Shown one piece after another: positions 1 through 7,563 of a stretch of 53,730 bases of DNA. The translations under genes were made by a program, and so were the position numbers. The stretch spans positions 1 through 53,730 of the forward strand of contig JACQZV010000170.1 of NCBI GenBank assembly GCA_016213695.1, read 5' to 3'. Positions within the stretch are counted from its first letter, which is position 1. Every line of letters starts with the position of its first letter. Origin of the DNA: Acidobacteriota bacterium. Lineage in GTDB: Bacteria; Acidobacteriota; Vicinamibacteria; Vicinamibacterales; UBA2999. The notes beneath the pieces are model-generated. The model was not told the origin of the DNA, made no database searches, and worked only from the letters and a program-made list of their open reading frames with translations.

Positions 1-515
1 ACCTCGCAGATCGGCCAGACCCACGGGTGGTCGAGCACCAGCGCCGCGCCCATCGCGGCAGGGTTCGGCCACGGCGGCGCATAGGCGGCAGCCCCCGCCA
101 TGATTTCAGGATGGCGAATCTGTCCGCCGATCGTCGCGGCGCGCGCCATGAGCAGGAAGGTCACGACCGACAGCACCAGGACCGCCGGCCGGTGCCACCG
201 CCGCGGCCGCCACACGGCCAGCCACCCCAGCAGTCCCACGATCTCCATCGGGATGAGCGCCAGCATCGCCGCATTCTGGTGCGCGGTCGTCACGTCCGGC
301 CGCCGCTCCGGCCCGGCCTGGAGCACGAAGTCCGCCGCGCTGCCGCTCAGGTAGGTGGGGATGGCCACGAGCGCGACGCCGAAGAACACCACGTAACCGG
401 CGCGCCTGAGATCGGCGCTGTCCCGGACGAGCGAGGCGGCCAGCAGGCCGATGCCGAACCCGAAGCCGATGGTGGGCACGTGATTCAGCAGCAGATGCAG
501 ATGCGCCAGGTTCAT
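1..515 (-). CDS. Partial polytopic membrane protein (DUF2231-like), C-terminus outside window
   Basis: The visible part is the N-terminal 171 codons; the gene runs off the left edge. The protein opens MNLAHLHLLLNHVPTIGFGF and then shows about four hydrophobic helices separated by short loops. Histidines sit near the first helix (HLHLLLNH), in an HQNAAM segment and in a QIRHPE loop, a pattern that could ligate haem or metal, though this is only inferred. The start ATG overlaps the stop of the upstream DUF6644 gene (ATGA), so the two are translationally coupled. The resemblance to DUF2231-type membrane proteins is from memory and tentative. Confidence 0.75.
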   Translation of the reverse strand, partial: MNLAHLHLLLNHVPTIGFGFGIGLLAASLVRDSADLRRAGYVVFFGVALVAIPTYLSGSAADFVLQAGPERRPDVTTAHQNAAMLALIPMEIVGLLGWLAVWRPRRWHRPAVLVLSVVTFLLMARAATIGGQIRHPEIMAGAAAYAPPWPNPAAMGAALVLDHPWVWPICE

Positions 516-979
516 GAGATGTACTCGCTGACGTACGCCATCAGACGGCCGGCGGTGATCGCGACGAGCCAGCACCCGAGCGATGCCGCGGCGAGCAGCG
601 GGCCGCGCCCGCCGCCGCGAAAGACACGGCGGCGCAGGAGCGCCACCGTTGCCACCCCGCCGGCCACGAACATCAGCTTCACGAAGAACGCCGGGTTCGA
701 CGCGTGTTTGGTGGCGTCCGCGACGAACAGGAGCGTGCCGGTCGCGGCGGTCAGGGCGAAGCCCGCCCACAGAAGACCGAACAGCTTCTCCAGCGATGCG
801 AGTGGAATGGCGGACCCGACACCGAGCAGCCGCAGGTCGATGGCGGCACTGATGCCGACGACCGTACTCAGCCCCAGGGTGTGGAGAAACAGGATCAGCG
901 GGTAGCCGTACAGGACTCCCGATTCGCTGATCCAGGTGGCCAGGCCGGATTGTTCAAGCTGGGCCAGAACCGATGTCAT
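512..979 (-). CDS. DUF6644-type small integral membrane protein
   Basis: 155 residues with four predicted transmembrane helices (about residues 23-53, 66-93, 98-121 and 128-150). The sequence YPLILFLHTLGLSTVVG followed by IDLRLLG is typical of proteins annotated DUF6644 in Acidobacteriota. A histidine in helix 1 (LFLHTLG) may face the membrane core. The gene lies 9 bases after the MBL gene and overlaps the next membrane gene by four bases, so it is in the middle of a five-gene minus-strand operon. Function is unknown; a membrane partner for the exported proteins encoded upstream is an inference from position only. Confidence 0.8.
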   Translation of the reverse strand: MTSVLAQLEQSGLATWISESGVLYGYPLILFLHTLGLSTVVGISAAIDLRLLGVGSAIPLASLEKLFGLLWAGFALTAATGTLLFVADATKHASNPAFFVKLMFVAGGVATVALLRRRVFRGGGRGPLLAAASLGCWLVAITAGRLMAYVSEYIS

Positions 980-988
980 CTCCAGGCG

Positions 989-2098
989 CTACGACCCCAT
1001 CCGCCACGCGAGCTGGGCTTCGTAGCATTCGAGCAGCACCCGGTGATACCGCTCGACCGCTTCCTTGCTGACGAACGGATGCGTCGCGTCCTTGAGCTTC
1101 AGCCACTCGCCGAGCACGCCTTCCGGGCTCCCCCCGCCGGATTCGTCGGGATTCATGTATCTCCAGGCACGCAGCCTCGGGAAGAAATTGGCGTGGCTGA
1201 GCGTCGGGGAGAGCACGACGTCGACGCCCGCCTTCGTGCCCAGGTCGATGAATCGCCTGAGCGACGCCACGTGGGCGCTCATCATCGTCCGGCCGTCCGG
1301 GTAGTACTGGACGCCCTGCCGCCCGATGCTCGGATCGGTTCCACCCCAGATGCTGGCCACATGCGCGCCCTGGTCGGACGCCACGGTCTTTCTGTTCCTC
1401 AGCGGTCCGATGATGAGTGACAGCGTCCCGGGCGTGTGCCCGGGTGTGATGTACGCGGTGACCGTCACGCCGCCAAGGGTGATCGTCTGACCGTCGGTGA
1501 CGACCATGTCTCGCCGCGGCTTGAACTGCGCGGGCGAGTTGTCTTTCGCCACGAGATCCCAGTCGGGGGCCGACATGGCGATGCGCGCGTTCGGATACGT
1601 GTCCTGCAGCCCCTTCGCGCCCCAGTACCGATCGTCGTGCGCGTGCGTGATGATGACGTACTTGATGTCGTTCGGATCGAGCCCGAAATTGAGCAGGCCG
1701 AGCACCAGTTCCCTGCTCGAGTAATGGAAATTCGCATCAATGACGATGATGCCGTCTGCCGTGTTGACGGCCCAGACGCCGGCCGTCCTCGTGCCGATGA
1801 AGTAGAGGTTGTCGAAGATGTTCGCCGGCCACGCGAACCAGTCCTGGCGCGGCACGACGGCCGACCGGTCGTTGGTGCGCATGACGTCGGGCAGCTTCGG
1901 TTCCTGGCACGCCTGGTCGAAAAGCGCCTGGAAGACATGGAACGGCGGAGTCTTCTTCGGGTCCGCGCCTTTCGGCGCGATCGCCGCCCGCGCCGCGTCC
2001 ACGTGGGCCCTGGCCGCGGCGGCCTGTGCGTGGAGATGACCGATCAACGAGCCTGACAGCAGTACGGCGCCGCAGGCGCACGCCACACGTCGTTTCAT
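989..2098 (-). CDS. Exported MBL-fold hydrolase with an altered zinc motif
   Basis: 369 residues with a signal peptide (MKRRVACACGAVLLSGSLIG then HLHAQA). The fold is shown by DGIIVIDANF, the metal motif THAHDDRYWGAKG, TPGHTPGTLS and a late SHANFF. The family motif HxHxDH is present as H152-A-H154-D-D156-R157, so the usual second-site histidine after the aspartate is arginine. Remaining candidate ligands are H221 and H302. The subclass B3-like spacing and ~370-residue length fit exported acidobacterial MBL proteins of unknown substrate. It sits between a divergent GRW gene and a DUF6644 membrane gene, 9 bases from each. The Arg substitution may give a mono-zinc enzyme or a binding protein; which is not known. 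Confidence 0.88.
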   Translation of the reverse strand: MKRRVACACGAVLLSGSLIGHLHAQAAAARAHVDAARAAIAPKGADPKKTPPFHVFQALFDQACQEPKLPDVMRTNDRSAVVPRQDWFAWPANIFDNLYFIGTRTAGVWAVNTADGIIVIDANFHYSSRELVLGLLNFGLDPNDIKYVIITHAHDDRYWGAKGLQDTYPNARIAMSAPDWDLVAKDNSPAQFKPRRDMVVTDGQTITLGGVTVTAYITPGHTPGTLSLIIGPLRNRKTVASDQGAHVASIWGGTDPSIGRQGVQYYPDGRTMMSAHVASLRRFIDLGTKAGVDVVLSPTLSHANFFPRLRAWRYMNPDESGGGSPEGVLGEWLKLKDATHPFVSKEAVERYHRVLLECYEAQLAWRMGS

Positions 2099-2107
2099 GC
2101 CGTCCCC

Positions 2108-2908
2108 CTACCTGGCGTCCTGATACTTCGTGCCCGGATACGCGAATTCCACCTCGCGCCGCGCCGACTCGGCGTCGCACGAGCGATACGCCGGAGCAGG
2201 CCCGCCCTGCGTCTTCCGCCAGAGGATCGCCCAGGTGAACGGCCGCGTCAGGAAGGTCGGGTCGTCCAGCGTGATGATGATCCGCAGGTGCTCATCGTCG
2301 ATGAGCTGATAGCGCTCGGTGACCTTCTTGTTCACCGACGAGGCCATGTGGAGGTGGTCGTCCATGCCGTCGGGATCGAAGGTGAAGCGATCGGTCTCGA
2401 TCACAAAGTCGTTCCCGTCGAAGCGCCCGGTCGAGAAGCCGTGCTGAAAGAACTGTCCCGGCAGCGGCTTCGGTCCGCCGCCGTTCAGCCAGATCGTCCG
2501 CGATACGAACCCGTTGGTCGGGTGCTGCATGTCGATGCGGCCGGGGGACGCGGAGATATAGGCGCCGTCGGTCAGCAGGGCCGGCAGCCCGAGCTGCGCG
2601 CACTCGACGGTCGTCGGCGACTGCATGATGTCCACGTATTTCAGCCAGGCTTCTCCGCGGGCATTCAGGGGGAGCTGGTCGACAGGCAGCGAGCAGTTCA
2701 GGAGCTTCTCGCCGGCGTCGCCCGTGCGGCCGCCGCAATTGCCCCGATCCTGGCCGTCGGGCACGACGACGTCGGAATCCCAGTGGCCGATGAACGGGAG
2801 GACCTTCTCGTACTCGTCGTCGGTCTGAGCGGCCGCGTTCGTCGTGCCGAAGAGCAGCCCGAGGGCCAGGACAGCGCCGGCCCCGGCCACGCGCCTTGCG
2901 CCAGTCAT
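2108..2908 (-). CDS. Secreted protein, divergent GRW family member
   Basis: 266 residues. A signal peptide ends about residue 28 (TNAAAQ). The GRW core appears as GRFDGNDFVI (161-170), followed by VTERY (196-200) and LDDPTFLTRPFTW, so the strand order matches the GRW family although the first DGxPDxxGxW motif is missing. Instead the N-terminus reads VLPFIGHWDSDVVV. Cysteines at 58, 72 and 103 could form disulfides in the periplasm. It follows the DUF6152 gene by 15 bases and precedes the MBL gene by 9, so the three are probably co-transcribed. No enzymatic residues can be assigned. Confidence 0.8.
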   Translation of the reverse strand: MTGARRVAGAGAVLALGLLFGTTNAAAQTDDEYEKVLPFIGHWDSDVVVPDGQDRGNCGGRTGDAGEKLLNCSLPVDQLPLNARGEAWLKYVDIMQSPTTVECAQLGLPALLTDGAYISASPGRIDMQHPTNGFVSRTIWLNGGGPKPLPGQFFQHGFSTGRFDGNDFVIETDRFTFDPDGMDDHLHMASSVNKKVTERYQLIDDEHLRIIITLDDPTFLTRPFTWAILWRKTQGGPAPAYRSCDAESARREVEFAYPGTKYQDAR

Positions 2909-2923
2909 GCGTCCCTCCCCGGC

Positions 2924-3325
2924 CTACTCGACCGGGGGTCCACCCGGACACCCGCCGAGACACACGACTTTGCCGTCTTCGAAGGTCACGACGCCGGCCG
3001 CCATGGCGGTCCCACCGTCCCGGCGCGTCGGATTGCCGGCCACCTTGACCTTCTTACCGATGAACTCTTCCACCTTCCAGCCCTCGCGCTTGGCGTTGAC
3101 CGCGCCGGTTCTGGCGGTGATGCGCCACTCCACCATCTTTCCGCCCGTATCCGGGACTTCGAGGATCATTTCCGAATGCGGACTGACCAGCCTGAACGAC
3201 TTGATGACGCCCTGGATTTCGACAGTGCGCGACATGTCGTAGAAGGTGTTGAATGAATGGTGAGCCCACGCCGGTACTGCGACGGCCACACACCCGACGG
3301 CCAATACGGACAATAAACGCTTCAT
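2924..3325 (-). CDS. DUF6152 family small exported protein
   Basis: 133 residues. I chose the ATG at 3325 because AGGAG lies just before it and the protein then begins with a clean signal peptide (MKRLLSVLAVGCVAVAVPAWA). Cleavage after A21 would leave His22-His23 as the new N-terminus (HHSFNTFYD). The second conserved histidine is H50 in VSPHSEMIL. The domain is a short all-beta unit ending in a Cys-Gly-Gly-Cys segment (CLGGCPGGPPVE), which the other DUF6152 proteins here lack. It is the first gene of the operon and has its own recognisable promoter. Function unknown; see the findings for the metal-site hypothesis. Confidence 0.88.
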   Translation of the reverse strand: MKRLLSVLAVGCVAVAVPAWAHHSFNTFYDMSRTVEIQGVIKSFRLVSPHSEMILEVPDTGGKMVEWRITARTGAVNAKREGWKVEEFIGKKVKVAGNPTRRDGGTAMAAGVVTFEDGKVVCLGGCPGGPPVE

Positions 3326-3368
3326 GGCGCTCCTGCTCATGGAAGCCGACGAGCGTCGGCCCGCGCGG

Positions 3369-3397
3369 ATAGTACACCGCCCGTCCCGGGTGGACAA
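3369..3397 (-). promoter_or_regulatory. Sigma70-like promoter for the DUF6152-MBL operon
   Basis: On the minus strand TTGTCC (3397-3392) and TACTAT (3374-3369) are separated by 17 bases. The predicted start lies about 37-40 bases before the ATG at 3325. Confidence 0.6.
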
Positions 3398-3417
3398 GAC
3401 GGCCGCCATCGGGGCCG

Positions 3418-3447
3418 CTGACGCGTGACGCCGGTTTCTACTACACT
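3418..3447 (+). promoter_or_regulatory. Sigma70-like promoter for the EF-hand MBL gene
   Basis: CTGACG (3418-3423) and TACACT (3442-3447) are separated by 18 bases; the ribosome site AAGGAG follows at about 3457, ahead of the ATG at 3469. Confidence 0.5.
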
Positions 3448-3468
3448 GACCCCGTCAAGGAGACCGCC

Positions 3469-4512
3469 ATGCGCAACCGTACGACAGCGAGGGTGTTGAT
3501 GGGTGTGGCCGCCGTGCTGGTGATGGCCTCGGAGGCCCCGGGCCAGGTGGCGGCGCCGCGCCGGACGATTGAGCCGGTGAGCGGCGGCGTGTACACGGCG
3601 ACGAACAACAACCACCGGACCGTGTTCCTGGTCACCCCGGAGGGCATCGTCCTGGCGGACCCGATCAACGCCGACTTCTCGAAATGGCTCAAGGCGGAGC
3701 TGGCCGCGCGCTTCAAGGTGCCGGTCAAGTACGTCGTCTACAGCCACCATCACTGGGACCATGCCTCCGGCGGGGACGTCTTCGCCGACACGGCCCGGTT
3801 CGTCGGTCACGCCAACATGCTCACGCACCTGAAGCTGCCGCCGCCCTCCACGACGCTCGCGCAGGTGGAAGGCGAGTTTGGGGAGGTGGCCAGGCTCGAT
3901 ACGAATCGCAACGGCGTGGTTGAAAGAGCCGAAGCGTCAGCGACCGTCCCGTTCGACGCCTACGACGCCAACGGGGACGGCCGGCTCACCGGCGCCGAGG
4001 TCATGCGGGGACCCGTGCGCTTCGTCCGTCCTCCTGATGTCACATACAAGGACACGTATGAGATCCGGCTGGGCGGTAAACGGGTGGAGGTGAGCTGGGT
4101 CGGCGAAATGAATCATTCGCTGGATTCGAGCTATATCGCGTTTCCAGACGCCGGCGTGCTGTTCCTGGTCGACTTCGTGTCGTTCCACCGGCTGCCCAAC
4201 CGGGAGATGGACTACGAGCTCGGGCGATTCGAGCAGTGGATGACCGCGGTTCGAAACGCGGAGAAGCTGGCCGCCGGCTTCACATTCGTGGCGACGGGAC
4301 ACGGCCCCGTGGGCACCGTGAAAGACATCACCGCGTGGCGCGTGTACTTCGAAAAGCTGCGCAGCCAGGTGGCCGCCGGCATCGCCAGGAAGCAGACGCT
4401 CGAACAGATGCAGCGGACCATCACGATGGCCGAGTACAGCCAGTGGGACGGGTTCGACTGGGCCCCGCTGAACGTGCTCGGGATGTACCACTTCCTCACC
4501 GATACGCCGTAA
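3469..4512 (+). CDS. Exported MBL-fold hydrolase with an inserted EF-hand pair
   Basis: 347 residues; signal peptide about 1-26. The zinc motif is complete, H93-H94-H95-W96-D97-H98, and later candidate ligands are H216, D235 and H278 (TGHGP). Between the N-terminal and C-terminal halves of the fold lie two canonical 12-residue calcium loops: residues 144-155 (D, N, N at 1, 3, 5; Gly at 6; Glu at 12) and 166-177 (D, N, D; Gly; Glu). Both satisfy the EF-hand loop rule. The gene is divergent from the DUF6152 operon and preceded by AAGGAG. The hydrolase is probably periplasmic, with calcium stabilising or gating it; the substrate is unknown. Confidence 0.92.
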   Translation: MRNRTTARVLMGVAAVLVMASEAPGQVAAPRRTIEPVSGGVYTATNNNHRTVFLVTPEGIVLADPINADFSKWLKAELAARFKVPVKYVVYSHHHWDHASGGDVFADTARFVGHANMLTHLKLPPPSTTLAQVEGEFGEVARLDTNRNGVVERAEASATVPFDAYDANGDGRLTGAEVMRGPVRFVRPPDVTYKDTYEIRLGGKRVEVSWVGEMNHSLDSSYIAFPDAGVLFLVDFVSFHRLPNREMDYELGRFEQWMTAVRNAEKLAAGFTFVATGHGPVGTVKDITAWRVYFEKLRSQVAAGIARKQTLEQMQRTITMAEYSQWDGFDWAPLNVLGMYHFLTDTP

Positions 4513-4611
4513 GCCGGCGCTCGTGCATGCACGGAGTAGCCGGCACAGTTCGGCGAGCCCGTGCTGCCGGCCGCCCTGTAACGCTCGAGGCTCGCGGCGA
4601 AGTCCCCTATT

Positions 4612-4656
4612 GCCAGCTTGCCAGCTTGCCAGCTTGCCAGCATGCCAGCCTGCCGG
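4612..4656 (+). repeat. Tandem 8-bp repeat (GCCAGCTT) in the toxin-antitoxin promoter
   Basis: Five 8-base units (three GCCAGCTT, then GCCAGCAT and GCCAGCCT) plus a partial unit GCCGG run directly into TACGAT (4657-4662), the likely -10 of the antitoxin promoter. The array therefore occupies the -35 region, where a change in copy number could alter expression. Confidence 0.85.
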
Positions 4657-4660
4657 TACG

Positions 4661-4683
4661 ATGTCATGAGGACAATGTGACAT
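4661..4683 (+). promoter_or_regulatory. Inverted repeat operator candidate over the antitoxin start
   Basis: ATGTCA (4661-4666) and its exact reverse complement TGACAT (4678-4683) are separated by 11 bases. An inner pair TGTC/GACA (4662-4665, 4671-4674) is also present. The repeat overlaps the -10, the ribosome site and the ATG at 4682. Ribbon-helix-helix antitoxins commonly bind such sites to repress their own operon. Confidence 0.6.
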
Positions 4684-4906
4684 GACGAGCAAAGCCACCT
4701 TCTACGTCGAGAACGATCTCCTGCGTGCCGTCAAGCTCAAGGCGGCCCAGACGGACCAGACACTCTCTTCGCTGGTCAACGACGCCTTGCGTCAGAGCTT
4801 GCGAGAGGATGAGGCGGACATTCGCGATTTCAGGACGCGGGAACGCGAGCCCAGCCGCAGCTTTGACGTCGTGCTGAAGGAACTGAAGCGTGCCGGAAAG
4901 CTATGA
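4682..4906 (+). CDS. Ribbon-helix-helix type antitoxin
   Basis: 74 residues. The N-terminal part, KATFYVENDLLRAVKLKAAQ followed by TLSSLVNDALRQSL, has the strand-helix-helix pattern of CopG/RHH DNA-binding antitoxins. The charged C-terminal tail (residues 40-74) would wrap the toxin. The gene overlaps the downstream RelE/ParE-like toxin by 17 bases, a standard type II toxin-antitoxin arrangement. An inverted repeat across its own start codon is a probable autorepression site. The family subtype is not assigned. Confidence 0.85.
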   Translation: MTSKATFYVENDLLRAVKLKAAQTDQTLSSLVNDALRQSLREDEADIRDFRTREREPSRSFDVVLKELKRAGKL

Positions 4907-5150
4907 CATTCGCTTCAAACGGAGCGCTGAACGGGAGCTCAAGGGGATCCCCCAGCCGGATCTGAAGCGCGTCATCAAGAAGATTCTGTCTCTCGCCTCC
5001 GAGCCCTATTCTCACGATTCCACGAAGTTGACAGGCATTCCGGGACGCAGGATTCGTCAGGGCGATTGGCGCGTGGTGTACGACGTGGATGATGAGGCGG
5101 CTGTCGTCACCGTGCGGAAGATCGCCCATCGGCGTGATGTGTACCGGTAG
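4890..5150 (+). CDS. RelE/ParE superfamily toxin
   Basis: 86 residues, read from a GTG at 4890 within the antitoxin gene (no in-frame ATG is available at the junction). The fold signature is clear: YDIRFKRSAERELKGIP, then a helix with DLKRVIKKILSLA, KLTGIPGRRIRQGDWRVVYD and VRKIAHRRDVYR. RelE proteins cut mRNA in the ribosome, while ParE proteins attack DNA gyrase. The RxGDWRVVY strand and the terminal HRRDVY favour the RelE branch. It is fully intact and should be active if expressed. GAAGGA precedes the start. Confidence 0.9.
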   Translation: MPESYDIRFKRSAERELKGIPQPDLKRVIKKILSLASEPYSHDSTKLTGIPGRRIRQGDWRVVYDVDDEAAVVTVRKIAHRRDVYR

Positions 5151-5357
5151 GCAGGGATGATGCGGTAAGGCCGGCCCTGTGGGCGCGACGTCCGCGAATT
5201 CCAATTGGAGATCCCCATTGACTCGCGTGCGCAGATCAGTTCTGCTTCGTGTCACGTCCGGTGGCCTTTCAAGGCCTCTTTCAATTCCAACGGGTGGGCG
5301 CGGCCTGAGTGTTTGTCACATCAGGGCTAGTGTGTCGTATTGTCCAAGGAGGAATCT

Positions 5358-6200
5358 GTGAAGACGAAGGTATTTGTCGCACTCCTGCTCGCTTCGACGC
5401 TGACCGCAGCCAACGCCGCCGCGCAACTGGCCCCATTCAACCAGGCCGGCGTGACCATGGGCCACTGGCACATCGCCTCGAAGGACGTGGAAGCCAACAA
5501 GAAACTCTTTCTTGCGATGGGCGGCACGCTGTACATGCCCGGCGGACAGCCGCTGATCGCGTTCCCTGGTCTCTATATCAGTCTGATCCTCGGGACCGAG
5601 AAGGGCGAGGGCGGCACCGTTGGATCGGTGGTGAACCACGTCGGCTTCATCGTCGACAACGTCCAGAAGCGCGTCGCCGAGTGGAAGGCCGCGGGCGTCA
5701 AGGTGCTCCCGGGCGGCGCGCTCCCGGCGGGCGGCAACCGGCTCGACCAGGCCTACGTTGAGACGCCGGACGGCGTACGCATGGAAATTCTGGAAGACAA
5801 GACGCAGGCGGTGCCAATTCGCAACGAACATATTCACCTGTCGCTGCCGGCAGCCGAGATTCCGAAAGCGCAGGCCTGGTATGCGAAGACGTTCGGCGGG
5901 GAAATCGGCACGCGCAACAACGCGCCGGTCGTGAACCTGCCGGGAGTCCAGCTCCGCTTCAACACGGCCGACACGAAGCAGGCGCCGACGCGCGGCCGCG
6001 TGCTCGATCACTTCGGCTTCGACGTGAAGGTCCACGCCGACTTCGTGAAGAAGCTCGAGGCGGAAGGTATCAAGCTCGACCAGCCGGTGGGCAAGGGCGC
6101 TACCGGCAACACGATCGTGTACATCACCGATCCCTGGGGCACCCGTATCGAAATTGTCCAGCGGCTGCCTGTGGGGCCGCAGGTTCAGGCGACGCAATGA
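5358..6200 (+). CDS. Exported tandem VOC (glyoxalase-fold) protein
   Basis: 280 residues from GTG at 5358, chosen because AAGGAGG (5346-5352) is ideally spaced and the protein then starts with a signal peptide (MKTKVFVALLLASTLTAANA). Two vicinal-oxygen-chelate domains follow, about residues 33-150 and 155-275. Each has the paired beta strands expected (GHWHIASKDVEANKKLF, VRMEILED; then HIHLSLPAAEIPKAQAWY, LDHFGFDVK, TRIEIVQ). Histidines at GHWH, NHVGF and DHFGF and the glutamates of MEILE and IEIVQ could hold a metal. Most VOC enzymes are cytoplasmic, so export is notable. Substrate unknown; lyase, dioxygenase or binding roles are all possible. Confidence 0.88.
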   Translation: MKTKVFVALLLASTLTAANAAAQLAPFNQAGVTMGHWHIASKDVEANKKLFLAMGGTLYMPGGQPLIAFPGLYISLILGTEKGEGGTVGSVVNHVGFIVDNVQKRVAEWKAAGVKVLPGGALPAGGNRLDQAYVETPDGVRMEILEDKTQAVPIRNEHIHLSLPAAEIPKAQAWYAKTFGGEIGTRNNAPVVNLPGVQLRFNTADTKQAPTRGRVLDHFGFDVKVHADFVKKLEAEGIKLDQPVGKGATGNTIVYITDPWGTRIEIVQRLPVGPQVQATQ

Positions 6201-6313
6201 ACCCTCCGCTTCATGCGCGGGCGCGGACGATAACCGTCCGCGTCCGCATCGACGAAGCCTCCCCCGTCCCAGCAGGGAGCTGGACGATACCAGGGCGTTC
6301 CAGGAGGTTGCAC

Positions 6314-7255
6314 GTGGCGAATCGACGTGTCGGCTCGGCAATGGGGTTGGCGGCGGCCGTGGCCGTGCTGTCGTTGTCAGCGTCCAGCGCCGCTCAGACG
6401 GCGTCGCAGGCCGTGGAAGGCGCCACGCACGCGGCGCCTGCGGGACGGCCCTGGAATCCGCCGCGCACGCCGGACGGTCAACCGGACATCCAGGGCGTCT
6501 GGAATCGCCGTGTGCCCGACATGGCGGGATACGCTCTGGAGGGCGGCCACAACGAGGCGCACCTGCTGCTGTCGGCCGGATGCGCTCAGGGCATTGTCGG
6601 GTGCGAGCGTTCCTCCGAGGAGATCGAGGCGGAGGTGACGCGGCGAAGGAGCCAGCGCGGCACCATCATCGTGGACCCCCCCGACGGCAAAGTGCCGTAT
6701 CAGCCCTGGGCAGCCGCGAAGCGGCAGGACATTACGGCGAACCACACCAACCCGCGCGGTCCCGGGGATATCGATCCGCAGTCGCGCTGTTTCCTCGGCG
6801 GTGTGCCGCGCGTGACCTATCAGGAAATTACCGGCATGCAGATCGATCAGGTTCCGGGGAACGTCATCCTGACCTACGAGTTCAACCATGCCTATCGCCG
6901 TATTCCGCTCGACGGACGTCCGCATGTCGGAGCGGCCATCAAGCTGTGGATGGGGGATTCGCGGGGCCGCTGGGAAGGCAACACGCTCGTCGTGGATGTG
7001 ACCAATCACACCGACAGGACGTGGTTCGACGTCATCGGGACCTTCCATAGTGATGCGCTGCACGTCGTCGAACGCTATACGTTGGTCGATTCCGCCACGA
7101 TCCACTACGAGTCCACGATCACCGATCCCAAGGTGTTCACGCGGCCGTGGACAATCGCTTTCCCCCTCATTCGGAACACGGAGCGTGGCTTCGAGCATCT
7201 CGAGATGGCGTGCCACGAGGGAGAACGCAGCTTCGGCCTCATGCTGCACCAGTGA
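6314..7255 (+). CDS. GRW family secreted protein
   Basis: 313 residues from GTG at 6314; AGGAGG lies at 6302-6307, and an upstream ATG at 6197 overlaps the preceding gene and would spoil the signal peptide. Signal peptide to about residue 28. Family motifs are complete: PDGQPDIQGVW (53-63), C159 in CFLGGVPR, YRRIPLDGR (194-202), GRWEGNTLVV (218-227), FHSDALHVVERY and DPKVFTRPW. A stretch with two cysteines (C90, C97) is extra to other members. It ends convergent with the tandem GRW array. Function unknown. Confidence 0.85.
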   Translation: MANRRVGSAMGLAAAVAVLSLSASSAAQTASQAVEGATHAAPAGRPWNPPRTPDGQPDIQGVWNRRVPDMAGYALEGGHNEAHLLLSAGCAQGIVGCERSSEEIEAEVTRRRSQRGTIIVDPPDGKVPYQPWAAAKRQDITANHTNPRGPGDIDPQSRCFLGGVPRVTYQEITGMQIDQVPGNVILTYEFNHAYRRIPLDGRPHVGAAIKLWMGDSRGRWEGNTLVVDVTNHTDRTWFDVIGTFHSDALHVVERYTLVDSATIHYESTITDPKVFTRPWTIAFPLIRNTERGFEHLEMACHEGERSFGLMLHQ

Positions 7256-7563
7256 CCAGACGCATGAACGCCGGCGCTCCCGCGGTGAGCGTTCCGCGGT
7301 CGTGAGAGGGCATCATGCCACGCAGGACATGATGTGACCTTTCACTTTTGACCCTTGACCTAAACCATGGTCTCGGTGGGCAGTTGGAGCCCGGTTCGTT
7401 CTCCCCGGCTGCCCTTGACCGCCCCGAGACCACCCGATCTTTCGCACCGCCACTGGCGCGTACGAACACATCGATCGGCTCATTCGCACGGGCCGCCGGA
7501 GCGCTCGACGTGGATCGCCTGCAGAGCATCCTGGCGATCTGCCGTTCGAGGATAAAATCCGGG
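7256..7563. other. 308-bp gap between convergent genes
   Basis: No gene is seen here. An inverted repeat CATCATG/CATGATG (7311-7317 and 7328-7334) and a CCGCGG repeat pair near 7280-7300 could act as weak terminator stems, but neither is followed by a run of T. The segment around 7335-7365 has short repeats of TTGACC. The remainder shows no recognisable signal. Confidence 0.6.

Noticed and set aside
4612-4656. CRISPR-like array
   Set aside because: The 8-base units have no spacers; it is a simple tandem repeat, as is the array at 25406.
5151-5357. Small gene upstream of the VOC protein
   Set aside because: Short frames here lack a ribosome site and any pattern; only the AAGGAGG of the VOC gene is clear.
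7311-7334. Intrinsic terminator between convergent genes
   Set aside because: The 7-bp stem has a 10-base loop and no T-run on either side, so it is noted only as an inverted repeat.
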